Source of the DNA: Sapria himalayana
Lineage: Eukaryota; Streptophyta; Magnoliopsida; Malpighiales; Rafflesiaceae
DNA length: 64,000 bases
Direction: 5' to 3'
Assembly: GCA_029783825.1 (NCBI GenBank)
Contig: JAREIK010017138.1
Coordinates: 35,253-99,252, forward strand
The first letter of the stretch is position 1. Each line of letters opens with the position of its first letter. The notes below the pieces were generated by a model. The model saw nothing but the letters and a program-made list of their open reading frames with translations. It was not told the origin of the DNA and did no database searches. Positions 24,021 to 39,900 of this stretch are shown here, in pieces. The translations under genes and the position numbers were made by a program.

Positions 24021-25923
24021 ATAGACCGACTAATATATATACTAACAAATAGATAGACAAAATGACAAATAGAAAGATAGATAGATAGATAGACAAACAG
24101 ACAAATAGATAGATAGAGAGTTACTCATACAGACAGATATACAGAGAGTCAGTCCGATAGACAAAAACTCAAGAAGATTGATAGTTAGGTAGATAGATAG
24201 TCGCATATACTGACAATTCGGTAGATTGAAAGATAGATAGACAGAATAGAAGGATAGATAGATAGAGAGAATTATTGACTGATAGACAGCTAGATAGATA
24301 GACATACCGACTAACAAACCGATAGATAGACAAACAAACTGACCTATAGATAGATAAACAAATAGACATGCATACATACAAATACATAAAAACATAAACA
24401 GACAAACAAACAAATAGATAAATAGACGAATATAAAGTTAGTTAGATAGATAGATATATAGACAAATATTTAGATAAATAGATAAATAGACAGACAGACA
24501 TATAGCTAGAAAAATAGATTGTCAAAAAGATAGACAAAATGATAGTTAGATAGATAGACAAATAGATAGATAGATAGATAAACAAAAAGTTGGATGGATA
24601 TAAATATAGATAGACTGCTTGATAGATAGATTGATATATAGATTTATAAAAAGATTGATAGACAGAGTAATAGACTTATTGAAACACAAATTGAAAGATA
24701 GACTGATAGATAGAGTGATAGTCAGATTGATAGATAGATTTATAGATAGTTTGATAGACATATTGAAAGATAGATTGCTAGACAAATATATAGATAAATC
24801 AATTGATAAATAGATAGTTATATATATAGATAGATAGAAAGCCAGACATATAGATAGATAAATATATATGCAAATAGAAAGAAAAAAAGATAGATAGATA
24901 GATAGACAGACATATAGACAACTTGATTTACATATAGATAGATAGATAGTTGGATCGATAGTTTAATAGACATATTATTTGACATATAGATAGAGAGATA
25001 AATTGACATAAAGATAGATAGATAGTTCTAGAGATAGATATATATAAATAGAAAAATAGATAGACAGAATGCTATATAGATATATAGACAAATAGATAGA
25101 CAAATAAATAGATAGATAGATAGATAGATGGATAGAAAAAAAGATAGATAGAAAGATATAAAGATATAAAAATAGATAATTGATAGATAGAAAGATTGAT
25201 AGACAAATGGATATATAGATTGATAGAATGATTCATAGATAGACAAATATATAGATTATTAGATAGATTAATAGATAGATAGACAAATAGATAGACATCT
25301 AGATAGAAAAATAGACAAATAAATAGATATATAGATAGATAGATATATTATTATAAAGATAGAAAGATAGATAAATAGAAAGAAAGATAGACAGTAAGAC
25401 AGAAAGATAGGAAAATAGATAGATAGATATATATATAGACAAATAGATAGATAGATAGATAGATAAATAGATATATAGGTAGAAAGATTGATAGAAAGAT
25501 AGGTAGACAGATAGATAAATAAATTGATAGATAGATAGATCATTTGTGATGAATAGATATACATATATCTATATATATATAGATTGATAGATACATATAT
25601 AGATAGATTGATTGATTGAAAGATAAATAGATAGATGGATTGATAGAAAATTAGATTGACAGATATATAGACTGATAGATAGACTGATATATAGACAGAT
25701 AGATAGTTAGATAGATAGATAGATAGATAGAAATACAGATAGATAAACAAATAGAATGTCAGGAAGATAGTTTGATAGATAGATAGATATATATATATAT
25801 ATGTATAGATTATTTGACTAATAGATAGATAGATAGAAATATAGATACATAAATAGATAGATCAATAGACTGATTGATAGAAAGATTGATAGATAAATAG
25901 ATAGATTCATAGACAAATAGATT

Positions 25924-26010
25924 GATTGATAAATAGAAAGATAGATAGACAGATATATTTATATAGATTGATAAATAGAAAGATAGATAGACAGATATAT
26001 TTATATAGAT
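25924..26010 (+). repeat. 42-bp tandem duplication
   Basis: The unit beginning GATTGATAAATAGAAAG at 25924 recurs at 25966 with the same internal CAGATATATTTATATA segment, and a third unit starts at 26008. Confidence 0.85.
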
Positions 26011-27676
26011 TGATAAATAGATATATAGAAAGATAGATAGACAGATAGAAAAGTAGATAGATAGATGGATAGATAAACATATAGAAGTAAACATAGATAG
26101 ACAAATAGAAAGATAGATTGAAAGATAGACTGAAAGGTAGATTGATATACAAATTGATAAAATATTGATAGACTGATAGATAGATAGATTGATTGATTGA
26201 TAAATAGATAGACAGACAGATACCTACATAGATAGAAAGATAGATAGAAAATTTGATAGAAAAATAGATAGATAGACAAATATATATAGACAAATAGATA
26301 GCTAGATTGATAGATATACAAATATATAGATAGATAGATAGATATACAAATATATAGATAGATAGATCGATAGATAGATAGATAGATAAAAAGTTTGACA
26401 AAAAGATAGATAGCTAGACAGACATCCAGATAGATAGATAGATAGATAGTTATACAAATAGATAAAAAGTCGAATAAACAAATTGATAGATAGATTGATA
26501 GTCAGAGATAGAGATATATATGGATAGACATATAGATAGATAGATAGATTATTAAATAAAAATATAGACAGATAGATGGACAAATAAATACATAGACCGA
26601 TAGATATATAGATAGTTAGATATAAAGATAGATTGATAGATATATTGACATATAGATATAGAGATATATATATATAGACTGATAAATAGACAGATAGATA
26701 GACTAATAGAAAGTAATATAAATAGATAGTTAGTTTTGTATATATATATATAGACATATAGATCGACACATAGAAAGATAGATAGATAGAGAGATTGATA
26801 GACAGATAGACGGATAGACGGATAGACAAATAGACAAATAGATAGACAGATAGACAAATAAATAGATAGAAAGGTTGACATATTGATAGATAGTTGAATA
26901 GATAGATTAATTGATAGATTGAAAAAATGATTGTAAGACTAATTGAGAGACAAATACAAAGTGAGATAAATAGATAAAGGAATAAATAGATATATAAACA
27001 TATAAAAAGACATATAGATAGGTAGATAGATAGATAAATAGATAGCCAAATAAATAGATAGATAGATAGATTGATATATAAGGAGATAGATGGATAAATA
27101 TAAAAAAATAAATAGTTAGATAGAAATATAAAATAATAGACAGACTGATAGAGAGAGAGATATATATATATATATAGATAGGAAAATAGATAAAAATATA
27201 GATAGACACATAGATAGACAGATAGATATAATGATTGATAGATAGACAGATACATAGACAAATAAATAGAGAAAAAGTTTGAAAGATTAAAAGAAAGATA
27301 GATAGATTGAAAGATAGATTGATAGAAAGAGTAATGGACAAATTGATAGATAGATTAATAGATAGATAGATAGACAGATAGATAGACATAATGATAGAAA
27401 ATAGATAGAAAGATAGATAGTTAGATACATAAATAGAGAGATAGATAGATAGAGAAACATGACCGATAAATAGGTAGATAGACTGATAGATAGATAGTTA
27501 GATAGATACATATATAGATAAAAAGATAGATAGAATGATAGATAGATAAACAGATAAATAGATAGACAACTATATAGACATATAAATAGAGAGATAGAGA
27601 AATAAATAGACAAATAGATTGATAGATAGATATATAAATAGTTGGATAGAAAAAATGATAGATAGATTCATAGATA

Positions 27677-27724
27677 GATTGATAAATAGATTGATAAATA
27701 GATTGATAAATAGATTGATAAATA
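27677..27724 (+). repeat. 12-bp minisatellite, four perfect copies
   Basis: GATTGATAAATA four times in a row. This is an example of a longer period arising from the 4-base background. Confidence 0.9.
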
Positions 27725-30066
27725 GATAGATAGACAAATAGAAAGAAAGATAGATAAAAAGATACATAGATAGACAAATAGATATGAATAAAAATAGAAT
27801 GATAGATAGAAAGATAAATTAAAGATAGATAGATAGATGAATAGATAGATAAATAGACAGATAAATAGACAGATAGAAAGAGAGATAGATAGACAAATAG
27901 ATAGAATGATAGATACACAGATAGATAGACATATACGATAGACATATAGATTAAATAATAGATTTATAGATAGATATATAAATAGATAGATAGATAGATT
28001 TTACAAATAGTTAGATTGATTGATTGATTGACATATAGATAAATAGATTGATAGACAGAAAGATAGACTAATAGATAGATAATAAATATACAAAGAGATT
28101 GATAGATAGTTATACAAATAGATATACAAATAGTTGGATAGAAAGAAAGATAGATAGATAAAGAGATTGATTTATTGATTGATATATTATTAAATAGACC
28201 GATAGATTGATAGATTGATAGATAAAAATATAGAAAGATAGATAGATAGTTTGATAAAAATATATATAGAAATATAAAGATAGTCGGATAAATAGATAGA
28301 TAAATATAATATTATTTAGTCAAATAGACAGATTGATATACAAATAGATAAATAGATAAATTGACATATAGGAATACAGAAAGATAGATATATATTTAGC
28401 AAATATATCGACATATAGATAGACTTATACATAGATGGATATAGTTTGATAGATATATAGATAGATAGATAAATAAAAATATTTATAGATACATAGATAG
28501 ATATATAAATAGATATATACAAATAGATAGAAAAATAGACAGTAGATAGATAGATTGATAGATGGATAGAAAGAAAGATATATTAATAGATAGATAGATA
28601 GATATAAATATTATTAGATAGATAGATAGATAAACATATAGTTACATTAATAAATAGATAGATATATTTATAAATAGATAGAGAGATTCATACATAGATA
28701 GATTGACAAACATATAGATAGATAAATAAATAGATAGATAGATAGATAGTCAATTAGATAGACTGATAAATATAGAGATAGATAGACGCATTGATAGGCA
28801 TACATTTAAACAAATAAATAGATAGATTGATAGATGGATAGATAGATAGATAGACAAATATTTAAACAAATAGATATGCAGATTTAAAGATTGATTATTA
28901 GATAGATTGATAGATAGATTGATATAAAGATTAATAGATATACTGATAGATAGACAGATAGATAGATAGATCAATAGATAGACATACACACATATAGATA
29001 GATGGATAGATATATATATAAATAGATAAACAAATAGATAGACTAATAGATAGATAAATAGATAGATAGATATATATATATATATATATATATAAACACA
29101 CACACACACATATATATAGACATATAGATAGAAAGATATAAAATGAGATATTCATACAAATAGATCTAAAAATAGATAGACATATAGATAGATAGAGAGA
29201 TAGATGGACAATTAGATAAACATATAGATATACAGATTGATAAAATATGTATATAAATAGATAGATAATCAAATAGATAGACATATAGAAACACAAATAG
29301 ATAGATAGATTAATAGAAAATTAGATAGAAAGATAGATATACAATTAGATAGACGGATAGATAAATAAATAAAAAGATAAATAGATAGATATATAGATAG
29401 CTAGATAGACATGTTGTTAGATATAGAGATAAAGAGACAGAGAGATAGATAGATAGATAATTCAATAGACTTATCAATTGCCTGATAGATATATAGATAG
29501 ATAAATATATAGATAGATATATATACAAATAGATAGAGATAGAAGGACATATTAATAGATTGATTGATTGACCGATTTAAAATTATATATATAGTTATAA
29601 AGATAGACAAATAGATAGATAGATATATGGACATATAGGGAGACAAATATATAGATAGATTTATAGACATATAGAAATACATATTGATAGATTGAATAAT
29701 AGATAGATAGATGGATGGATAAAAAAATAGTTAGATATACTTATAGATAGATAAAATGATAGATAGATAAATAGACAAATAGATAGATAGATAGATAGAT
29801 AAATATTGAAATAGTTAGAAATATTGATAAACAGGTAGATAGATAGATAGATAGATAGATAAACAAATAGAAAGGCATACATATTCACTCATAGATAGAT
29901 AAATATATAGATAGATAGATATATTGATAGATAATGAGATAGACAAATAGATAGAAAGATAAATAGATAGATAGATATATAGATAGATAGATAGATAGAT
30001 AGGGACACATATATATCGATATATTGATATTTAGATTGATAGATAGTTATATAGAAAGAAAGAAAG

Positions 30067-30099
<33 letters not shown>

Positions 30100-30344
30100 A
30101 TGACAAATAGATAAATAGACAAATAGATAGATAGAAATATATAAATATAGATAGAGAGATATATAGATAGACTAATAGATAGATAGATATATAGTTAGAA
30201 AGATAGATAGATATAACTACAGATAGATAGATATATTAAAAGTTAGATATATAGAACGAAAGATAGAAAGATAGATTAATTGATATATATATATTTATAT
30301 ATATTGATAGAAAAATATATAGATATATAAACATATAAATAGAC

Positions 30345-30375
<31 letters not shown>

Positions 30376-31145
30376 TAAATTAGAAGACATATATATACAA
30401 ATTTATAAAAATAATAATAGACAGATTGATTGGTAGAGAGATAGACAAATTAATAGACAGATTGATATAAAGATAGATAGTCAAATTAATAGACAATTAG
30501 ATAGATAGATATACAAATATATAAACCATTCAAATATAGATAGATATATATACAAATATATATACCATTCAATAGATATATAGATAGATAGATGGACATA
30601 TCAATAGATACATAAATAAACATATAGATGGATAAACAAATAATTAAATAGATAGATTGATAGATAAATATATAGATCAATAGATAGACAAATAGATATA
30701 CATATAGATGGATAGATAAATATATAGATATATATGTAAATAAATAGATAAGGAGAAAGATAGACCAATAGATAGACAGATAGATAGATATATAGAAATA
30801 TAGATAAAAGATAGATAGAAGGAATTATAGATAAATAAATAGATATATAGATCAATAGATAGATATGCAGATAAATAGACAGATAGATATAAAGATATAT
30901 AGATAGATTATATAGATATATAGATTAATAAATATGTAAATTTTTAGCCAAATAGATAGATAGATGGATATACATATAGATAGATTGATAGATAGATTAT
31001 TCGAGATATAGATAGACAGATAGATAAATAAAATATTAGACAAATAGACAGATAGATAGTTATACAAATAAAAGATAATTAGATAGCTAGATAGACACAT
31101 AAATAGATAGATAAATAAACAAATTGATAGATTGATATATAGATA

Positions 31146-31233
31146 GATACATAGACAGATAGACAGATAGATAGATAGCTAGACAGATAGATACATAGAC
31201 AGATAGACAGATAGATAGATAGCTAGATAGATA
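31146..31233 (+). repeat. 44-bp tandem duplication
   Basis: A unit starting GATACATAGACAGATAGAC at 31146 is repeated at 31190, including the rare AGCTAG word. Confidence 0.85.
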
Positions 31234-32128
31234 GACAAATAGATAGACATACAGACATATAGACGGACAAATAGATAGAAAGAAAAATAGAAAAATAGAT
31301 AGAAAGACAGACAGACAGATTGGTAGACATTCAAACATACACATAAACTACCAATTAGATAGATAAACATATAGATATATAGTTTAATAGATATATTGAT
31401 AGATATATATAGATATATACAAATATATAAATAGATATATATTATATAGATAGATAGATAGAAAATTTGGTAAACATATTCATATATTGATAAATAGACA
31501 AATATATAGACAAATAAAAAGAGAGAAAGAAATAATATAAAATAAATAGCTAGAAAGATCGATAGACAAATAGATAGGATAGTATATTGATAAATAGATA
31601 CACTGATAGATAGACAGATAAATTGATAGACACACCGACAAGTAGATTTGTAGAACGAATGACAGATAGATGGAGAGAAAGACAAAGATATAAATAGATA
31701 TACAGAAAGATAGAACAACAAATAAATTGACAGAAAGATTGATAGATAGTCAAATAAAACAAACAAACATATAGACTGATAAAAGATTGATAGATAGTTT
31801 GGTAAATATATCAATAGTTATATAGATTGAGTGATTGATTGATATACAAATAGATAGACATACAGATAGATTGACAGATAAATAGATAGATATATAAGCA
31901 TATTGATATATAGATTTCATATATAGAGACATAAAGATTAAGAGATATTATGCCATATTGATAGACACATTGATAGATAGATTGATATAAACATTGTTAT
32001 AAAAATTGATATACAAAACAATAAACATATAGATAGACAGACAGATAGATAGATAGATAGATAGATATATTGATTGATTCATTGATATAAATATATATAT
32101 ATATATAGACAAAAAGATAGATAGATAG

Positions 32129-32160
<32 letters not shown>

Positions 32161-33943
32161 CTAAATAAATAGATAGGTAGCTAGATAGATAGATAAACAA
32201 ATACATATGTAGATAAAAGATAAATAGATAGATAGTCATAAAGATAGGTAAATAGATAGATAGACATATTGATATCAAAATAGATAGACACACACATATA
32301 CAAATATATAGTTACAAAGATATACAGATAGATAGAATGATAGATAGACTAATATATATAAAGATAGATAGATATATAGATAGACAAGTAGGTAGAAAGA
32401 TAGATAGTTAGTTTGTTAGACAAAAAAAAATAGATAGTAAGACAGATAGATAGGTAGATAAATAGATAGTTAGTTAGTTAGATAGTTAGATAGACACATA
32501 TATAGAAAAATAGATAGATATAAAGATAGACAGATAGATTTATTTATTTATTTATTTATAAACATTTAGATTGACACATTGATAGACATATTAATATATA
32601 AATTGTCAAATTTATAGATAGATTGATATAAAGATTAATAGACAGATTGATATATAGATTCATAGATATATAAATTTACAAATTAAATGATAGACAAATA
32701 GATATATAGATAGATATATAGATAGACATACAAATAAATAGATAGATACATAAATAGATAGATAGATATATAATAGATAACTAGATAAAAAATTTATTAT
32801 GTTTATAGATATATAGATAGAAAGAAAGATAGATATATAGTTATATAGACATAAAAATTGATAAATAAATAGATAGATAGATAGATAAATCGAGCGATTT
32901 TTATATAGATAGATACATAGATATATAGATTATAGATAAACATATAGATAAATAAAAAATAATCAAATAGATAAAAAGATAGATAGATAGATATTGGACA
33001 GATAGATAGATAAATAGATAGGATAATAGATAATTAAATAGATAGACATGTAGATTGATCAATAGATAGACAAATAGAAAACAAAAAGATAGACAGATAG
33101 ATGGATTGTTTGATAGATAGATATATAAATTGATAGATAGATAGATGTATTTTTACAAAGATAGATAGACAAATATATAGATAGATAGATAGAATAAAAG
33201 ATAGATAGATAGATAGATAGAATAAAAGATAGATAGATAGATAGATAGATAGACAGATATAAAAAGAGATTGATAGAATGATAGATAAAAAATGACAAAA
33301 GGATAGACTAATAGATAGACAGACTGATTAATTGATTGATTGATAGACAAATAGATAGATAGACAGATAAATACATATATTTTTAGATAGAGGGAAAGAC
33401 AGATAATTAGACAAATAGATAGATATATATATTGATAGATAGATATATTGAAAGATGGATAGAAAGTCAGAAAGATTAATATATAGATAAATACACAGAT
33501 ATAAAGATAGATAGATAGATCGATCGATAGTTAGATAGATACCTTGGCATATAGATAGATAGATACATAGATAGATAGAGAGATTATTAGATTGGTAGAT
33601 AGACAGATTGATAGATAAATTTAGAGATAGATCGATAGATAAATATATAGATAGTTAAAAAACAGATAGATTGATAGATATAAAGATAGATAGATACATA
33701 GATTGATAGATAAAATGATAGATAGAGAGATAAATGGATACATTTACAATAAGATTGATAGATTGATAGATATAGAGATAGATGGATATATTTACAATAA
33801 GATAGATAGATAGATATATAAATAGAATGATAAATAGATAGATTGATTGAAAAATAGATAGAAAGATAGACAATTTAAAAGACAAAAATATAGATAAAAA
33901 GATAGACAAATAGATAGATAAAAACATATACAGAAAGATTGAC

Positions 33944-33992
<49 letters not shown>

Positions 33993-35500
33993 ACAGAAAA
34001 ATAGATAGATAGACAGATATATAGTCACATATATAGACATATAGATAAATAGATAGATAGATAAAAACATAGGTAGAGAGATAGATCGATTGATTGATAG
34101 AAAGATTAATAGACAGATAGATATATAGATTTGTAGATAGATTGATACATAGTTGGATATACAAATTAATAGAGAGATTAATATATAGATAGCTAAGACA
34201 AATTAAAAGACAGATAGAAAGACAGATAGATTTATATATAGATGGGTAGATAGATAGATTGATAGATAGACAAATAGATAGCTACATAAATATAAAAATA
34301 TATAAATAGATACATAGATAGATTTTTTGACAAATAGTTAGAAAGATAGATAGACAATATATTGATATATTGATAGATATATTGATATATAGATATATAG
34401 ATAGATAAATAGATTATTAGATAGATCAATGGATAGATATATGAAAAATAGATATACAAACATATAGATAGATAGACAGATATTTTGATAGATAGTTATA
34501 ATGATAAATAGTCATCTAGATAGATAGATTGATTGATAAAAAGACAAATAGACAGACAGATTTATAGATAGATAGATAGATACATAGATATATAGACAGA
34601 TAGATAGACAGAAAATATATAAATAGATAGACAGATATATAGTCAGATAGGTAGAAAGATGATTGACATATAGATAGACTTGTAGATAGGCAAATAGATA
34701 GATAGATAGATAGACAAATAGATAGTTAGTTAGATATATAAATGGATAAATAGATAAAAAGATAGAAAGATAAATAGATATATAGTCAGACAAATAGTTA
34801 GGAAAAATAGACAGTCATGTAGATAGATAGTTTGGAAGATAGACATTAAAGTAAAAAGTTAGACAACCAGATAGATAAATATATAGATAGGCAGAAAAAG
34901 AGACAAACATATAGACATAGAGATAAGTAAATATATAGATAGATAAATAGTTTGATAGACATATTGATTAACAGATAGATAGATAAATAGATAGATTGAT
35001 TGATAATTAGATTGAAAGAAAGAATGGAAGATGGATAGATAGATAGATAGATAGATTGATAGATTGATTGAAAAATAAATAGACAGATAGATATACAGAT
35101 AGATAAATAGAAAGATAGATAGATAGACAGATAGATAGACAAAAATTTTACAAAAAGATTGACAAATTGATATACAAAAAGATAAATAAAGAGATAGACA
35201 AATAGACAGATAGATAGGTAAATATATAAATAGACAAACATACATACATATATATAAATAAATATATAGATAAATAGATAGACAAACAAATAGATAGATA
35301 ACTAGAATGATATATAGATTTACAAATAGATAGATAGACAGACAAATAGATAGACATATAGATAGACACATTGATTGATACATAGATATATAGATAGATA
35401 TATTGATTGATTTATTGATTGAGAGACACATAATAGATAGATAAATAGATAGATTGATTGATATATTAATAGATAGATTAAGAGTCAGAATGATAGAGAG

Positions 35501-35514
35501 AGTTATAGACAGAT
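35501..35514 (+). repeat. LINE target-site duplication, left copy
   Basis: AGTTATAGACAGAT, identical over 14 bases to 42047-42060 right after the poly-A tail. It is flanked by GATA array on the outer side. Confidence 0.93.
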
Positions 35515-35619
35515 ATTTTTATTTTTTTTTCGGCCGATTTCAAGGGGTTCTCTCTGCACGAAGAGAGAAATCGAAGAACACTCCTTTGCTGCTCAAATCA
35601 AGCTCAATTCAAGGTGAGA
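35515..35619 (+). promoter_or_regulatory. LINE 5' untranslated region, probable internal promoter
   Basis: About 105 bases between the left target duplication and the ORF1 ATG at 35620. It starts with a T-rich run and then CGGCCGATTTCAAGG and a CTCTCTGC...GAGAGA stretch. Plant L1 elements carry internal promoters here, but no motif is diagnostic. Confidence 0.5.
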
Positions 35620-36988
35620 ATGGAGAAAATTGACTTATTATTAAATAATAAGTCTTTTGCCTCGATGGTGAAAGGAACCGCGATGATTTCACGAACTCAA
35701 GGGAACAAAAATGGGCTCCTGGTTATCATCTTCTCTGCCGAAGAAACTCGAAGGCTCTTAGAACCTTTCGAATACACGCTCGTCGGTAAGTTCTCTCACG
35801 GCATGCCTCGTGCGATTGGAGTTCAGAAATTTATCGATAATTTAAAGCTTAAGGGGAAGGTGAAGTTTGCTGACTTCGACGCCAAACATGTCGTGCTGCA
35901 ATGCTTTCTACTGGAAGATCAATATCACCTATGGCAGCGGGGATTATGGCAAGTCGACGGCTTCTCCATGCGTATACTGAAGTGGACAAAGGATTTCACT
36001 CCTCTTGAAGAGGCGCCTATAGCCCCGGTATGGTTTATATTGCCATTTATGCCACTTCATTTATTCTCTGAAACATCTCTCTATGCAATTTCGTTGTGTT
36101 TGGGAAAGCCCATGCTATGGGATGAAGCCACAGTAACCATGTCAAGGCCGAATAAAGCTCGTGTATGTGTCGAGCTTAACCTCTTAACTAAACCGCCGAC
36201 AAAATATGGATAGGCAGTGGTGAAGATGAACAGGCCGAGGGGTTTTGGCAAACTGTCATCCCCGAATGCCTTCCTCCTTACTGTCTAAGTTGTAAGAGGC
36301 TCGGGCATGAAAATCTATCGTGCAAGGTGGGGGAGATGAGCAGAACAATGGGCAGCGGCATGAAGGAGGAGGTAAGAAGGTGATGCAATGGATAAGGAAA
36401 GAGGAGGCCCCTCTTCTCAAACAAAACATCCAGCCGAAGAGAGACCCGGACAGTGGAAATATCCCATGCTTTCCACCAGATTACCCAAAGATTACTCAAG
36501 AAGAAGTAATCCCGATAGAGACTAACTTGGAGATAGAGAAGGATGTTAGCTTAAATAAAGGATGGGAGGAGGTAAAACACAAGAGAAAACATAAAAAAAC
36601 ATCTAAAACCAGAATTGTATTGAAAGAAAAACTTGAAGATTATGCGTGGATAAACGAGGATCTTCTGGACTTCCCTGAAGATGAATCGGTAATTTTTAGT
36701 TGTCCTTCAAGTAACAAGGGTGATGTATCTCAAGACGAGCCTGAGGTGAAAGCAAAGGATGATATATATATTTATAATGAAGATTGGGGGAATCTCTCAA
36801 GAACCCAATCCATGGAGGCCCTAAAGCAAATGGCCATGGTGCTTGGAAAACAGGTAAAATATAATGAGATTAGGCATGAAAATACTCACACTCCTAAAAT
36901 AGTAAGAAATACGAAAAAATATGCTAACATGTCTTATGAATCTAAGTGTACAACTCAAGCCCAAGCCAAATTAGGTTTTAATGGATAG
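35620..36988 (+). pseudogene. LINE ORF1, DUF4283 plus CCHC zinc knuckle, two frameshifts
   Basis: Starts at ATG 35620 (MEKIDLLLNN). A DUF4283 RNA-binding-type domain (SFASMVKG... to VELNL) runs to about 36190 in frame 1. A frameshift near 36202 moves the reading to frame 3, where KIWIGSGEDEQAEGFW leads into the zinc knuckle CLSCKRLGHENLSC (C-X2-C-X4-H-X4-C, about 36282-36323). A second frameshift in the G run near 36328 moves it to frame 2, with a basic and acidic low-complexity tail ending LGFNG at a TAG (36986-36988). The protein would coat LINE RNA in the retrotransposition particle. Its end overlaps the ORF2 start by 8 bases. Confidence 0.87.
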
Positions 36989-39900
36989 ATGCCTATATTG
37001 GAATGTTAGGGGGGTAGCTAATAGCCCCACGATAAATAGATTAAGACTTTTAATTAAAGAACGCAAAATTTCATTAATGATTATTGCAGAGCCAATGGTC
37101 CTGCAAGATCAACTAAATAAATATAGAGAAATTTTAGGATTTAATAAGGCTTATGCTAACCTAAATAGTATACTTTGGATTTTATGGCACAATAAGTTGA
37201 AAATTGAAATATTAAAAGATACTGAACAAATAGTACATTTCAAATTAGATAAGAACTCAGACCAAATAATTTCAGCAGTTTATGTAAAAAATGATAAACA
37301 ATCTAGGTTAGCTCTATGGGAGGAAATGAAAGATATAGCAAGTAGAAATTCACCTTGGATCATAGGAGGCGACTTTAACATAATTAGAAGCCCTCAAGAA
37401 ATGAAAGGTGGCAAACCACCGGATAAGGTAGCCATGAAACAATTTAATGACACAATAGCTAATACTAATCTAATGGAAATAGATTTCATTGGTTCGAGAT
37501 ATACCTGGTGTAATAATTGGCAAAAAAGAGGAGTCATCTGGGCTCGACTAGATAGGATAATGTGTAACACAAAGTGGGTCACCTCACAAGGGATTACGGG
37601 GCTTAGACATTTAAATAGAACTTGTTCTGACCATAGCCCTCTGCTTATCACGATTCAAAGAAACCAGTGAAATACGTCTAATTTCAAATTCCAAAATATG
37701 TGGGTAAAGCATGCAAGCTTCGAAGGCCTTGTCAAAGAGTCTTGGAAAGAGCCAGCAGAGGGCAAGCCGATGCAAGTTCTATCAAATAAGCTTCTGAGGC
37801 TAAAAGCTTGTTTAAAAACATGGAATAAAGAGGTCTTTGGAGAATTAAATCCGGAGCTAAAAAAAGTAAAAGAAAAAGTAGCCAAGCTGGAACAAGATTT
37901 TGACTCCACTAATAATAATGAAACTCGGATAGAACTAAGTAAGGCTAAAGGAGAACTAAGATTGAAATTACACATGGAAGAAATTTATTGGAAACAACGA
38001 GCAAAGATAAAATGGTTAAAAGATGGTGACGGTAATACTAAATTTTTTTACAATATGACTAAAATAAAATCTCAAAAGAATAAAATTAAAGGACTAAAAA
38101 ATGAAGAAGGAAAATGGGTAGAAGATGAAACAGAAATAGGAGCTCTTTTTAAATATTTTTTTGAAAATCAACTATGCAGTCAGTCATGTAGGACAGACAA
38201 TTCTCTAATGCATGAGATTAGGGCAACCATTACGGAAGCTCAAATCCATTTAATGGAATTGATCCCAGAAGAACCATAAGTTAAAGAGGCTGTCTTTAGT
38301 CTTGATAAAGAAAGTGCAGCAGGACCTGATGGTTGGAATAATTATTTTTTCCAGGCAAACTGGCATACGTTTAAAACTGAGCTAGTCCCTGCAATTGCAA
38401 GTTTTTTTGTAGGTGAGGAAATCCCAAAATCATGGGTAAAATCTTTTATAGTATTAATCCCAAAAAAAGAATCACCATAGAAATGCGAGGATTATAGACC
38501 AATAAGTTTATGCAATGCTATTTATAAAATTTTGGCAAAAATATTACAAAATAGACTAAGCTTAATTTTACCGTCAATAATATCTTAGGAACAAATGGGT
38601 TTTGTTAAAAATAGATTAATGATTGAAAATATAAAACTTGAATCAGAAATGATGAAAGAAATAGGAGGTAAATCAAGAGGAAAAAACATAGTGGTCAAGC
38701 TAGATCTATCGAAAGCCTTCGATAGAGTAGAATGGGATACCCTTTGTTTTGTGATGAGAAGGTTTGGTTTCTTTGAGCTAACCATAGATCTAATATATAG
38801 ATGCATTTCAAGTACTTGGGTAAGAGTCCTTGTAAACGGAAAGATAAGTGAGGAATTTAAACCAAATAGAAGTTTAAGGCAAGGGGATCCGTTATCCCCC
38901 ATTCTTTTTGATATTTACTTAGAATTATTAATACGAAACTTGAATAAGAGAATATCCGAAGGTAAAATAATGGCATTCAGACAACCAAGGAATACACCCA
39001 GAATAGGCTGTTTAGCCTACGCAGATGACCTTATAATTTTTACAAATGCTAGTACAAAGTCTTTAATGAATCTTATGGATCTTCTTCGAATATTTGAAAA
39101 AGAGACAGGCCAAATGGTAAATAAAAGTAAATGTCAGTTTATGCTTGCTAAAAATGCAAAATTAAAGTTAGTAGATAAAATCAAAAATATCACAGGTTTC
39201 GTAGAAATTCAAGGGGCATTAATGTACCTAGGTTGTCCGATATGTGAGGGGAGATTGAAGGAAGAATATCTAACTTACCTTCAAGATAAGCTAAGAAATA
39301 AAATAGCAGGATGGAAAGAAGAGCTCCTGGGATTTGGGGGGAGGATAACGCTGCTTTCACATGTCTTACAAAGCACACTAATACATATTTTATCAGTCAT
39401 ACATCCCCCTAAAAAATTTATTAAAAAACTCAAATCAGAAATGGCTAACTTCTTATGGGGTAAAAAACAAGGTAGAAATAAATTACACTAGAAGGACTGG
39501 AAAAGAATCTGTTATCCGAAAGAGGAAGTAGGATTAGGGCTAATGAGCCTTCAGGACTCGGCAGCTGCCTGGGATTGCAAAGGCTGGTGGAGACTTAAAG
39601 AAAGTGATAATCTTTGGGCTAAATATATGCAGGTAAAATATTTAGATAATAAGAATAAGACCCCTAAGAAAGCTTCGAACAGTTGGAAGTCAATGGAAAA
39701 ACAAAAAGAGATAGTAGACTCACACTCCACACTAAAGAAGAGTGGCTGGAAATGGACGTTAACACCACAAGGAAACTTCTCCCTCAAGTCGGCAAAAGAT
39801 CTGGTCAGAAATAAAAAACCGGCTCAAACTCTATTTAAATGGGTATGGCAAGAAAACTTCCCGCAAAAAATGCGTTCCTTCACATGGAAGGCTCTAATGA

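Larger units (their letters stand above)
13010..35500 (+). repeat. 22.5-kb degenerate GATA/GACA array interrupted by the LINE
   Basis: Almost continuous 4-base periodic DNA with GATA, GACA, GAAA, AATA and GAGA steps; the + strand is poor in C. Between about 14.0 and 24.1 kb it contains ordered blocks (listed separately). From 24.1 to 35.5 kb it is mostly plain GATA/GACA with GATT patches. No gene was found anywhere in it. Hundreds of minus-strand codons remain open only because the TATC strand has no stop triplets. The array resumes at 42061 after the LINE. Confidence 0.96.

Noticed and set aside
24619..24813. Plus-strand frame reading Asp-Arg-Leu-Ile repeats
   Set aside because: This is a GATT/GATA patch that happens to avoid TAG in one frame; no protein support.
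13010..35500. CRISPR array or other spaced direct-repeat system
   Set aside because: The repeats are 4-base tandem units with no conserved repeat and unique spacer pattern, and the genome is eukaryotic.
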